Below, one piece after another: positions 15,212 to 24,153 of a stretch of DNA of 42,455 bases (position 1 is the stretch's first letter; each line of letters begins with the position of its first letter). The stretch comes from Gemmatimonadota bacterium (lineage in GTDB: Bacteria > Gemmatimonadota > Gemmatimonadetes > Longimicrobiales > Gaopeijiaceae). The stretch spans positions 1 to 42,455 of the forward strand of contig VGVR01000030.1 in the NCBI GenBank assembly GCA_016873995.1, given 5' to 3'. The notes below the pieces were generated by a model, which saw nothing but the letters and a program-made list of their open reading frames with translations, made no database searches and had not been told where the DNA came from. A program made the translations under genes and the position numbers.

Positions 15212-15864
15212 AGCCGAGCGTCGTCCCCTTGGCGTCGACCGCGTGGGTCGTCCTGTCGGCCTCGATCGCGTTCGCGCTTCCGGTCGCAGCGCAGAGCCCC
15301 GCGCTCTCGGGTCGGGTGGATGGCGCGACGCTGAGCGCAGTGCAGCCGGTGCTCGACGCGGCCGCGCGCGACTCCCTGCCGCTCGCCGCGCTCGAGTCGA
15401 AAGTGCTGGAAGGGGTGGCGAAGCGTCGCCCCGCCGGCGAGATCGGCCGGGTCGTGAGCGAGTTGGCGCAGGACTTCCGCGACGCGCGCGCCGTGATCCG
15501 CGAGGGTTTGCCTGGCCGCCCGGTGGTGGCGGGCGAGATCGTCGCTACGGCGATGGCGCGGCGTCAGGGAGTCTCGCCCGAGGTGCTGCACGCGCTGCTC
15601 GCCACGAGTCCGGACGCGGGCTCGATGGAGATCCCGGTCACGGTGCTCACGGAGCTGGTGCGACGAGGCGTGCCGGTGGAGGAGGCTTCGGCCGCCATGA
15701 CCCAGGTCGTGCGCGCCGCCGTGCCGATGCAGATCGCGGCGCAGATCCCCGGGCGCGTGGACGGGGCCATCGGCTCGGGCGCGCCTCCGGGTCAGGCGCT
15801 CGCCGCCGCGCTCCGCAACCTCAACATTCCGTCGTCCCCCGGTCGCGGTCGGGGTCGCAACTAG
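15208..15864 (+). CDS. Secreted helical protein A with Arg-Gly tail (unnamed family)
   Basis: A 218-residue exported protein. GTG 15208 overlaps the anti-sigma stop (GTGA) and has GGAGG seven bases upstream. The signal peptide ends near PVAAQS. The mature part looks helical, and the C-terminus is the basic tail PGRGRGRN. It is a paralog of the protein at 17132: LEGVAKRRP (67-75) matches LEGLAKGRS, GEIVATAMARRQGV (109-122) matches GEIEAATAAMRMGV, and IPVTVLTELVRRGVP (142-156) matches VPLLVLGGLTERGLP. I do not recognise the family. Its place between the anti-sigma and barrel genes suggests a role in the same envelope system. Confidence 0.75.
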   Translation: MKPSVVPLASTAWVVLSASIAFALPVAAQSPALSGRVDGATLSAVQPVLDAAARDSLPLAALESKVLEGVAKRRPAGEIGRVVSELAQDFRDARAVIREGLPGRPVVAGEIVATAMARRQGVSPEVLHALLATSPDAGSMEIPVTVLTELVRRGVPVEEASAAMTQVVRAAVPMQIAAQIPGRVDGAIGSGAPPGQALAAALRNLNIPSSPGRGRGRN

Positions 15865-15903
15865 TGACGCGGCTGCCGAGGGAGGGCACGCGCGCTGGCG
15901 TCG

Positions 15904-16998
15904 GTGCTCGCCGTGACTGCGTTCGCGTGCGCGGGTGGCGCATCCACCGCCGGCGCGCAGTCGCGGCTCGGGCTGGACCTGGCCGGTACGCGCATCGAGT
16001 ACGACACGCTCCCCGCGTTGAACGCCCCGTCGGTCGCGGCACTGAGTGAATGGCAGCGCTCGTCGATCTTCGCGCGCTTGTCGGGGAGTGTGACCGGCTT
16101 CCAGGACTCGGGATGGTCCGCCCAAGGAAGGGGCGACCTGGCGGGGTGGCTCGCGCCCTTTGGCGTCGCGAGCCCGCTCCGCCTCGAGCTGGGAGGGAAC
16201 GTCGGCGGCGCGCGCCACTCGAGCGGATTCGACTCCTTCCTGGGGCGGGGTGACGCGCGCTTGCACCTGCGGAGCGGCGCCTTTGGCGCCTGGGCAGGGG
16301 CGTCGGTCGCGAGCGCGCGCAATTCATTCGACAGCGCGGCCGTCTCGGGGCTCGTCCCCAACGCCGGGGTATGGGCACAGAGCCGGTATCTCCGGGGCAC
16401 CGTCAGTTATCAGCATACGCGCATGTCCGGCGATTCCTACCCGGAAGCGAACGCCGCGCTCACGCTGTCGCGCGGACCCGCTGACCTGACGCTCTATGCA
16501 GGGGTGCGCGATGCGCCGTACGCGACAACGGGCTGGAACGAGCGGTGGGCGGGGATCTCAGCGGTGTGGTGGGTGAGCCCCAACGCGGCGCTGGTCGTCT
16601 CGGGAGGCGGGTACTCCTCCGACGTGCTGCAAGGACTGCCGGGCGGCGACTTCGCCTCCGTCGGCTTGCGGCTCACGCCGCGGCGCGTCCGTCCCATCCC
16701 GATCACCGCACCGTCGCCGATCGTCTACACCTCGGAAGAGGCGCGGCGCGGCTCCATCGGATTCGAGGTGGAGGGAGCAGCCCGCGTCGAGATCGCCGGG
16801 GACTGGAACGGGTGGGAGCTCGAGCCGCTCACGCGCGATGCCTCCGGTCGATGGGTCGTGCCGGCCGGCACCCCGGTGGGCGTCCATCGCTTCAACCTGC
16901 GCGTGGACGGCGAGCGATGGTTCGTTCCGGAGGGCGTGCCGGCGGTGGACGACGGCTTCGGTGGCCAAGTCGGGCTGCTGGTGGTGTCGGGGCCGTGA
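15904..16998 (+). CDS. Outer-membrane beta-barrel-like protein with C-terminal CBM48-like domain
   Basis: A 364-residue exported protein (signal ends near STAGA-QS). Residues 45-259 alternate polar and hydrophobic residues with aromatic belts in about ten to twelve strands, ending FASVGLRLTP, like an outer-membrane barrel. After a Pro-rich linker (RPIPITAPSP) comes an E-set/CBM48-like domain (284-363): VEIAGDWNGWELEPL, GVHRFNLRVDGERWFVPEG and DDGFGGQVGLLVV. It resembles the anti-sigma outer domain, including DDGFG. The start is uncertain. GTG 15904 gives a signal without basic residues. In-frame CTG 15895, eight bases after GAGGGAGGG (15878-15886), may be the real start, with basic residues further upstream in frame. 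Confidence 0.72.
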   Translation: MLAVTAFACAGGASTAGAQSRLGLDLAGTRIEYDTLPALNAPSVAALSEWQRSSIFARLSGSVTGFQDSGWSAQGRGDLAGWLAPFGVASPLRLELGGNVGGARHSSGFDSFLGRGDARLHLRSGAFGAWAGASVASARNSFDSAAVSGLVPNAGVWAQSRYLRGTVSYQHTRMSGDSYPEANAALTLSRGPADLTLYAGVRDAPYATTGWNERWAGISAVWWVSPNAALVVSGGGYSSDVLQGLPGGDFASVGLRLTPRRVRPIPITAPSPIVYTSEEARRGSIGFEVEGAARVEIAGDWNGWELEPLTRDASGRWVVPAGTPVGVHRFNLRVDGERWFVPEGVPAVDDGFGGQVGLLVVSGP

Positions 16999-17131
16999 GG
17001 GCTCGGCCTCGCCTGCGTGCGGGGAGGGGCTGCCGTCCGCGGTCCGGCCCGGACGATCGGCGGCGCGCTCGATGTGACCGCGCGCGGGTGGCCGGAGTGT
17101 TCAGGGTGAACCCTCTTGGAGGAGAGGTCCC

Positions 17132-17800
17132 GTGAAACGAGCCGTGATCGTCCTGAGCCTGGCCTGCCTGCCCTCGGCTGCGGCCGCACAGCAGGACTCC
17201 ATGGCGCGCTTGGCCGACGTGCTCCCGGCTTCGGTGCGCGAGCAGGTGCTCGACCGGATCGCAACAGCGCGCGCGCGGGATCTCCCTGAGCGGGCCATGG
17301 CGAACCTGGCCCTCGAGGGATTGGCGAAGGGCCGGAGTGGCGCGGACGTGCTCGCGGCGGTCGAGGTCCTGGTGGCCGACATGGGCCGGGCGCACGAGGC
17401 GCTACAGTCTGCGGGTCACGACCCCTTGGAAGGCGAGATCGAGGCCGCGACGGCCGCGATGCGCATGGGCGTCGACGGCGAGAGCATCAGCGAGCTGGCG
17501 CGCTCGGGTCCCTCGGGCAGGAGCCTGGCGGTGCCGCTGCTCGTGCTGGGTGGGCTGACCGAGCGCGGGCTCCCGTCGGACGACGCGCTCGCCGCGGTGC
17601 GCCAGCGTCTGGCTGCACGCGCGAGCGATAGCGAGCTGCTCGGCTCACTCCCGCCGATGGGCGGCGGAGCCGGGCGGAGCCAGCGCCCCGACTTCGTCGG
17701 CGGCCCCGAGCCTGTGACCGGCGCGCCGGTTCCCGTCGGGCCGCAGCAGGGTCGCGGACGCCCCGAGGGACGCGGCCGCGGCGGCGGGCCCGGCAACTGA
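17132..17800 (+). CDS. Secreted helical protein B with Arg-Gly tail (paralog of A)
   Basis: A 222-residue exported protein (signal peptide MKRAVIVLSLACLPSAAAA, then QQD). GTG 17132 is preceded by the very strong GGAGGAGAGG at 17118-17127. It is a paralog of the protein at 15208, collinear over about residues 35-165. It ends in a longer Gly/Arg/Pro tail (QQGRGRPEGRGRGGGPGN). There are no Cys in the mature part and no catalytic motif. The two copies flank the barrel/CBM48 gene. A role in assembly, stability or signalling of the barrel protein is a guess from position alone. Confidence 0.75.
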   Translation: MKRAVIVLSLACLPSAAAAQQDSMARLADVLPASVREQVLDRIATARARDLPERAMANLALEGLAKGRSGADVLAAVEVLVADMGRAHEALQSAGHDPLEGEIEAATAAMRMGVDGESISELARSGPSGRSLAVPLLVLGGLTERGLPSDDALAAVRQRLAARASDSELLGSLPPMGGGAGRSQRPDFVGGPEPVTGAPVPVGPQQGRGRPEGRGRGGGPGN

Positions 17801-17843
17801 GACATCGTACACAGTCACGCACAACCGAGTCGAGGGCGAATCG

Positions 17844-18758
17844 ATGGCACGCATGAAGAAGAACCTGGGGACCGGAGCGATGGCGCTGGCGGTCGCGCTC
17901 GGAGCAGCCGCGTGCAGCGACAGCGACGCCCTCGGCGTCCGCGGCCCGGCGCGCCTCACCGTGCTGCTCACCGACGCGCCCACGGACTACATCGAGGAAG
18001 CCATGGTGGACATCGGCAGGGTTGTGCTGGTGCCCGCCGACAGCGGCGCGCACATCACGCTCGCCGAGGAAGGCACCAACGGACCGGTGAACCTGCTCGA
18101 CCTGCAGGACGCCGCCACGTCCGTGCTCGCCGAGGCGGAGATCCAGCCGGGTAGCTACTCGCAGCTCAGGCTCATCGTCCAGTCCGCGACGGTGAAGCTG
18201 AAGGCCCCGCACAGGTTCACCGACGGTTCGACCCAGAAGGCGCTCACGATTCCGAGCGGCGCGCAGACGGGCATCAAGCTGCTCCTCCGGGGCTCAGGTG
18301 GTGGCGACGGGCCGCTCGAGATCCCCGCGGGCGACCTCGTGCTCGTCGTCGACTTCGACGCGAGCCAGAGCTTCCGCATCCAAGGGAACCCGAACACGCC
18401 CGCCGGCATCCGCGGGATGCACTTCCAGCCGACGCTGCGTGTGGTGGTGCTCGATGTGGCCGGCTCGATCGCGGGCAAAGTGACCACGGCGCTCGACAGC
18501 ACGCGCATCGACTCGCTGCAGGTGACGGCCAGGCCGACGGATGCGGGGCTGCTCGAGGCCTATCAGACCTCGACTGCCACCGGACGCACGCGCGCGAACG
18601 GTACCTACACGCTCCCGTTCGTGGTGCCCGGCCAGTACGTGGTCAAGGTCACGCCGGCCGACTCCACGCGGGACGTCGATCCGGACAGCATCGTGGTCAT
18701 GGTCGACCTGAACGAGGATCAGCTCGGGGTCGACTTCGTGATCGACTCGGTCAAGTAA
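17844..18758 (+). CDS. DUF4382 lipoprotein with carboxypeptidase-regulatory-like domain
   Basis: A 304-residue lipoprotein (lipid-attachment C24 in GAAAC). DUF4382 starts with [19 protein letters not shown] at about 38 and runs to about 200, including the typical VNLLDLQ and SYSQLRLIV motifs. The C-terminal part (about 208-295) looks like a carboxypeptidase-regulatory/SdrD-B Ig-like domain ([25 protein letters not shown]). DUF4382 proteins are surface or periplasmic and of unknown function. ATG 17844 has GAGGG upstream. It lies 43 nt after protein B in the same direction and probably closes the sigma-factor locus, since a strong hairpin follows at 18786. Confidence 0.8.
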   Translation: MARMKKNLGTGAMALAVALGAAACSDSDALGVRGPARLTVLLTDAPTDYIEEAMVDIGRVVLVPADSGAHITLAEEGTNGPVNLLDLQDAATSVLAEAEIQPGSYSQLRLIVQSATVKLKAPHRFTDGSTQKALTIPSGAQTGIKLLLRGSGGGDGPLEIPAGDLVLVVDFDASQSFRIQGNPNTPAGIRGMHFQPTLRVVVLDVAGSIAGKVTTALDSTRIDSLQVTARPTDAGLLEAYQTSTATGRTRANGTYTLPFVVPGQYVVKVTPADSTRDVDPDSIVVMVDLNEDQLGVDFVIDSVK

Positions 18759-18785
18759 GGGCCTCGCCCGCCCGACGGGCCTTGT

Positions 18786-18827
18786 GTGCCATGGTGGTCG
18801 CGGATAGCGTCGCGGCCACCATGGCGC
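18786..18827 (+). promoter_or_regulatory. Strong RNA hairpin overlapping the aguA start region
   Basis: Bases 18786-18803 pair with 18810-18827: 18 pairs with three G-U and no mismatch, and a 6-nt loop. The core arms GCCATGGTGG and CCACCATGGC are perfect. Both upstream start candidates (ATG 18791 and ATG 18821) lie inside the stem. It sits 28 nt after the DUF4382 stop. A T5 run occurs only 16 nt later, so it is either a terminator-like 3' structure or a translational control element. Confidence 0.6.
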
Positions 18828-19849
18828 CGATGTCTGGTACGGTTTTTCCTCCGCCCCCCGAGTGGGCCCACCACGACGCGGTCTGGACCGCGTGGCCGAG
18901 CCACGCCGATCTGTGGACCGAAGACCTGGCCGGCGCGCGCGCGGAGATCGGCGCATTCTTGCGCGCAGTCGCGGACGTGGACGCGACGGGCTCGCCCCGA
19001 GGCGAGCGGCTCTCGGTGCTGGTGGCGAATGCGGAGGCGCGGGCGGACGCAGAGCGCGCCCTGGCTGGCACGGGCGCTCGCATCGAGGATGCGTCGTTCG
19101 GCGACATCTGGCTGCGCGACACCGGCCCGATCTTCGCGTTCGACCAAGGCGGGTCGCTCGTGGGGCGCACGTTCCGCTTCAACGGCTGGGGCGGGAAGTA
19201 CCGCTTGGAGGGGGACGAAGAGGTCGGTCCCCGGGTGTGCCAGCTCTCAGGAGCGCGCCGGGTGGACCACGACTGGGTCCTCGAAGGCGGCGCGATCGAC
19301 GGAGATGGCACCGGTAGAGTGCTCACCACCCGCGAGTGCCTGCTCAACGACAACCGCAATGCGGGTATGGGCGCGCGGGAGGTGGAGCGCGGCCTGCGCG
19401 AAGCGCTCGGCCTGACGGACGTCGTGTGGCTCGACGGCGGCCTGGCCAATGACCACACCGACGGGCACGTGGACAACCTGGCGCGCTTTGTCGCCCCCGG
19501 GCGGGTCGTGACGATGCAGGCGAGCGGCTCCGACGACCCCAACGCCAGCGTCTACGCTGCCGCCCTCTCGGCGCTACGTGCGGCGAAGCTCGACGTCACG
19601 CTCGTGCCCTCACCGGGGCGCGTCACGGACGCCGACGGCCACGTCGTGCCCGCCAGCCACATGAACTTCTACATCGGCAACACGACGGTCGTGGTGCCGG
19701 TCTACGGCACTCGATTCGAGGAGGCGGCTCTGGCCGCGCTCGAGCCGCTCTTTCCAGGGCGCCGCGTGGTGGGCGCGCGCGCCACCCATTTGCTGACGGG
19801 CGGTGGGGCGTTTCATTGCATCACGCAGCAGCAGCCCTCGCACCCCTGA
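18821..19849 (+). CDS. aguA: Agmatine deiminase
   Basis: A 342-residue member of the porphyromonas-type peptidyl-arginine deiminase/AguA family. It hydrolyses agmatine to N-carbamoylputrescine and ammonia in the cytoplasm. Diagnostic motifs are [15 protein letters not shown] near the start, [30 protein letters not shown] with the catalytic His, and [13 protein letters not shown] with the nucleophile C333. Start choice is uncertain: ATG 18791, 18821 and 18830 are all in frame and none has a good ribosome-binding site. The family's usual N-terminus favours 18821 or 18830. The next gene, 23 nt on, encodes the following step of the pathway. Confidence 0.93.
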   Translation: MAPMSGTVFPPPPEWAHHDAVWTAWPSHADLWTEDLAGARAEIGAFLRAVADVDATGSPRGERLSVLVANAEARADAERALAGTGARIEDASFGDIWLRDTGPIFAFDQGGSLVGRTFRFNGWGGKYRLEGDEEVGPRVCQLSGARRVDHDWVLEGGAIDGDGTGRVLTTRECLLNDNRNAGMGAREVERGLREALGLTDVVWLDGGLANDHTDGHVDNLARFVAPGRVVTMQASGSDDPNASVYAAALSALRAAKLDVTLVPSPGRVTDADGHVVPASHMNFYIGNTTVVVPVYGTRFEEAALAALEPLFPGRRVVGARATHLLTGGGAFHCITQQQPSHP

Positions 19850-19872
19850 CTTCGCGCCCGCATGAGCACGCA

Positions 19873-20721
<849 letters not shown>

Positions 20722-20794
20722 GGCGCGCTCGCGGCGCGACGGCGGGGCCCGACTCCGCTCAGCGTGCGGCCTTCCCGCCGAGCCAGTCGTCGCG

Positions 20795-20820
20795 GAGCCG
20801 CCGCGGCTCGACGGCGGCTC
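20795..20820. terminator. Hairpin between convergent aguB and DUF885 genes
   Basis: GAGCCGCCG (20795-20803) pairs perfectly with CGGCGGCTC (20812-20820), with an 8-nt loop. It is central in the 165-bp convergent gap and could serve both strands. No T-run is present. Confidence 0.45.
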
Positions 20821-20886
20821 ACGCCCTTGGTCAGTGGACGGCGGACGCGAAGACCGCACGGCGCTTCGCGCGGCTGTGCGTGCGCA

Positions 20887-22794
20887 TCACGAGAGGTACT
20901 CGTCGATGTTCTTGGCCAGCACGTCGAGAGGCACGTTGCCCCCACGCACGACCGCGTCGTTGAAGGCCTTGAGGTCGAAGCGCGGCCCGAGTGCGCTGCG
21001 GGCGCGCTCGCGGTGCCGGTTGATCTCGCGATGGCCGACCTCGTAGCCACAGGCTTGACCTGGCCACGAGCAGTAGCGGTCGACCTCGCTGGCGACCTCG
21101 AGCGGGTTCGATCCATTCACCTCGACGAAGTACCGCACGGCCTCGTCACGCGTCCAGCGCTTGGCGTGGAGCCCTGTGTCCACCACGAGCCGACAAGAGC
21201 GGAACGAGATGGACTGCAGGTACCCGAGGCGTCCGACGGGATCCTGGTCGTAGGCGCCCAGCTCGTCGGCGAGCTGCTCGGCGTAGAGCGCCCACCCCTC
21301 CGAGTAGGCATTGAACGCGAGCATCTGACGGATGAGCGGCGTGCCGCGCGTGAACTCGCCCTGCCAGATGTGCCCGGGAATCGACTCGTGGAACGTGAGA
21401 TCGGCGAGGCTGTAGCGGCTGTGCAGGCTGGTGTCGCGCAGATTGATCCAGAACCTGCCCGGAATCGTGCCGTCGATGGAGCCTGCCCCTCCGTACGCGC
21501 CGGGTGCGCCGGGCTCCTCCTCCGGCGGGAGGCGCCGCACCTCCATGTTCGGTGAGACGAGCGTGCCGAAAGCGCGCGGAAGCTGCGCGCGGATCCAAGC
21601 CAGGCGATTCTCGATGAACGCCATGATCTCGGCGCGTCCGGCGTCGCCGTCGGCGAACTGGTAGCGCGGATCCTCCGCGAGTGCCTGCATGCGCTCGCCG
21701 ACCGTACCCTGCGCGTACCCGACGCTCTTCAGGATCTCGTCCATCTGCGCGTGCAGTCCTTCCAGCTCGGAGAGTCCCATCTTGTGTACTTCGTCGGGCG
21801 TCAGGGAGGTGCTGGTCGCGGCCCGAAGCGCCCAGGCGTAGTAGGCGTCGCCGTCAGGGCGCGCCCACATGCCGGCTTCGTCGGTGGACTGGCTCCGCTG
21901 CGCCTCGAACTCTGCGATCTGCCGCTCGAGCGCCGCGGCCACGTCGCGCTGGACGATCGTGAGCGCCCGCTGGCCCCACGTGCCGGGGATCGTTCCGGTG
22001 CGGCGCTCGAGGGACGTGACGAGGGGTCCGCCGCCCCGCGCCCGCTCGGCGGTCAGCCGCAGCTGGTCGAGTGCCCGGTCGATCAGGAAGGCTGGTGGGA
22101 CGAGGCCGGCCGCGTGCGCTGCCTGCATGCGCGCGAGCTCGCCGTCGAGCACTTCAGGGAAGGCCTCGAGTCTCGCGAGGTATGCCTCCGCGTCCTCGGC
22201 GCCCGCGATGCGGTGATCGCTGTCGAGGAAGCGCGGTACGTCGAGATACGCACCGAGGTTCTGGATGACCACGTACGGCGAGTTGCGCCAGCCACCGACT
22301 GCCACATCGCCGTAGGGAAGTGCGTAACCGGCGAGCGCCGTCGCGTAAGCGCTGCGCACGACCTCGAAGCTGGTCCGGGTCGCGTACGGAAGGCCCGAGA
22401 CGTCGAGCGCCTCGACCCGGGCCAAGTCCGTGCGGAGCGTGTCCGCGATCCGCGTCTGCCCTGCGGGCGAGCGATCGCCGAGCCGCGAACGGAGCGCCGA
22501 CCGGGCTCCGGTGTCGATGCCGAGCGACGTGGCAGACTCGGGCATCAGAACCAGGAGGTGCTCGGCCAGCTCGTCGAGCAAGCGGAGCGCATCGTCTTCG
22601 GCAATCGTCATGAGAACTGCCCCTCCCTGTTCGCTCTCGCACCCACCCACCCACGGGAGCGCAGCCGCGAGCCCGAGCGCCGCCAGAGCTTCGCGGCGTG
22701 TCAGCGTGGGACCGGACGGTCCGAGCGCCGCGACAGCCTCGCGCCGTGTCGAAGTGGCGTCTCGCATCATCGACTTCGGGGTCACGAACCTCAC
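20887..22794 (-). CDS. DUF885 family metallopeptidase-like lipoprotein
   Basis: A 635-residue protein of the DUF885 family, which shares the zincin-like HExxxGH motif (HESIPGH, H469-H474) and YSEGWALYAE further on. Relatives are predicted metallopeptidases. The N-terminus has two copies of a twin-arginine block, STRREAVAALG and LTRREALAALG, then a hydrophobic stretch and lipobox VGGC (C52), so export through Tat as a lipoprotein is likely. GTG 22794 has AGGAG nine bases upstream; ATG 22770 would shorten it by eight residues and lacks a ribosome-binding site. It is 134 bp downstream of the broken phosphoesterase gene and may be transcribed separately. Confidence 0.82.
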   Translation of the reverse strand: MRFVTPKSMMRDATSTRREAVAALGPSGPTLTRREALAALGLAAALPWVGGCESEQGGAVLMTIAEDDALRLLDELAEHLLVLMPESATSLGIDTGARSALRSRLGDRSPAGQTRIADTLRTDLARVEALDVSGLPYATRTSFEVVRSAYATALAGYALPYGDVAVGGWRNSPYVVIQNLGAYLDVPRFLDSDHRIAGAEDAEAYLARLEAFPEVLDGELARMQAAHAAGLVPPAFLIDRALDQLRLTAERARGGGPLVTSLERRTGTIPGTWGQRALTIVQRDVAAALERQIAEFEAQRSQSTDEAGMWARPDGDAYYAWALRAATSTSLTPDEVHKMGLSELEGLHAQMDEILKSVGYAQGTVGERMQALAEDPRYQFADGDAGRAEIMAFIENRLAWIRAQLPRAFGTLVSPNMEVRRLPPEEEPGAPGAYGGAGSIDGTIPGRFWINLRDTSLHSRYSLADLTFHESIPGHIWQGEFTRGTPLIRQMLAFNAYSEGWALYAEQLADELGAYDQDPVGRLGYLQSISFRSCRLVVDTGLHAKRWTRDEAVRYFVEVNGSNPLEVASEVDRYCSWPGQACGYEVGHREINRHRERARSALGPRFDLKAFNDAVVRGGNVPLDVLAKNIDEYLS

Positions 22795-22928
22795 GGGTGC
22801 CTGCTCCTGACTACGGGACCGGGACAACCTTGCAGAGCCGCCGGCCGACGGAAAGCCTCGGCGGCGCGGCGTGCCGTCAGTCGATGGAGACCCCGGCGGG
22901 GGCGCGGTGCCTCTGCGCCGAGACCGGC

Positions 22929-24151
22929 TCAGCGTGGGTCTTCGAGACGCTCCGGCGGCCCTTCCTCCCGAATGCGAAAGCGATCCCAACCGGAACGGGT
23001 CCGCACCAACAGGAGCGCCTCCGCGACGAAGGGCGAAGTGTTCACGTCGATGAGCCGCCCGTCATAGCGCTGCGTGATGGTCGCCAGGGGCGTGTGGCCC
23101 ACGACCATGAGGCGGGCGTTGAAATTCTCGAGCACGCGGGCGAGGTCCCCTTCCAGCGAGTCGCTCTGCGCGTAGCCCGGTACCAGAAGACGCTTCTCTC
23201 GCCCCACAGGAAGTCGATGCGCCGCTGCACGGCCGCCGAGTCCAAGGGAGGGTGATAGGTCGAGTCCGCCCACCGGCTGAAGAGCTCCTCTCGCGCATAG
23301 GCTCGCAGCGTGTCCAAGTGCTGCTCGACGCTCCACTCCGCGTAGTCGGTCGAGACGCCGCCGTGCGCGAAGAGCGCGTCGCCGATCCGCATCAAGGCAG
23401 GTCGGCCGACGAGCCAGCGGGCGAGCACCGACTCTTTGGGGCGGAAGAGCGCATCGAACGACACACCATAGCGTGTTGCGACCCGAGGGTCTCGCTCCCC
23501 TAGGAAGCGGAGGTCGCCCTGCATCACCATGATCTCGTGGTTGCCGAGCACCACGTGCAGGCGCCCTCCTGCTTCTTGGGCCTCGGACTCCAGGCGGTAC
23601 AGGAACCACAGGCTGCCGAGCACGTCGGGTCCGCGATCGAAGATGTCGCCGAGAACGACGAGGTGCTTCCTTCCACCCGACCAGCGGCGGTCGGCGTCGA
23701 CCACACCGGCGTTGCGAAGGACGGTGACAAGGCGCTCGAGCTCGCCGTGGATGTCGCTCACCACGACCAGTGAGTCGACCGCCCCCCAAGCGACGCGCGG
23801 CGCGCGCGCTGGGTCGTCTCTCCGGATGGTCGTCTCGTGCCGGTCGGCCGGGTCGCCCACCGTGCCATATCGAAGCGTCAGGGCCGCCTCGCGCGGCGTG
23901 ACGAACACCGCAGTGTGCGCGCTGCCCGCCGGCGTCGTGGTCTGGAAGGTCACGCGCCTCCCGGTCGAAACCTCGAGGAAGCCAGCCGCGGGCGTGCGCG
24001 TGATCCAGCTGACCGCGGTGGAGTCGCCGACGTAACGAACCCAGAGCCCGTGCTCGCCCTCGAGTCCTGCCGCCTCGGTCGGCGACTGTGCGAGCGCCGG
24101 CGACGCTCCGAGGAGGAGCGCGGTGAGCAGGAACGCAGACCGACGGCGCAC
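22929..24151 (-). pseudogene. Secreted calcineurin-like metallophosphoesterase, single-base frameshift
   Basis: About 408 residues when the two frames are joined. Frame one starts at GTG 24151, 2 nt after the upstream stop. It has a signal peptide (LLLGASPALAQ) and the phosphoesterase motifs VVSDIHGE (D133, H135), GDIFDRGPD, GNHEIMV and FAHGGVSTDY. At FLWGERSVFWYR the sense shifts to another frame, which continues GYAQSDSLEGDLARVLENF, MVVGHTPLATI and VNTSPFVAEALLL to the stop at 22929. Restoring one G in the short run at plus-strand 23176-23178 (CCC to CCCC) repairs the gene. It may be a genuine mutation or an assembly error; the flanking frames look intact and conserved. Confidence 0.78.
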
Positions 24152-24153
24152 GA

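Noticed and set aside
18815..18824. Kozak-like GCCACCATGG at an aguA start candidate
   Set aside because: Eukaryotic initiation context has no meaning here; it is a by-product of the hairpin arms.
21751..23067. 438-codon plus-strand frame over the DUF885 gene
   Set aside because: Arg-rich shadow; the opposite strand has HESIPGH and other family motifs.
22929..23789. Independent 286-codon gene
   Set aside because: Only its last ~85 codons make sense, as the shifted end of the phosphoesterase; the rest is a shadow of the first frame.
22929..24151. Gene disruption by a mobile element
   Set aside because: The break is a one-base shift; there is no inserted sequence, target duplication or transposase.
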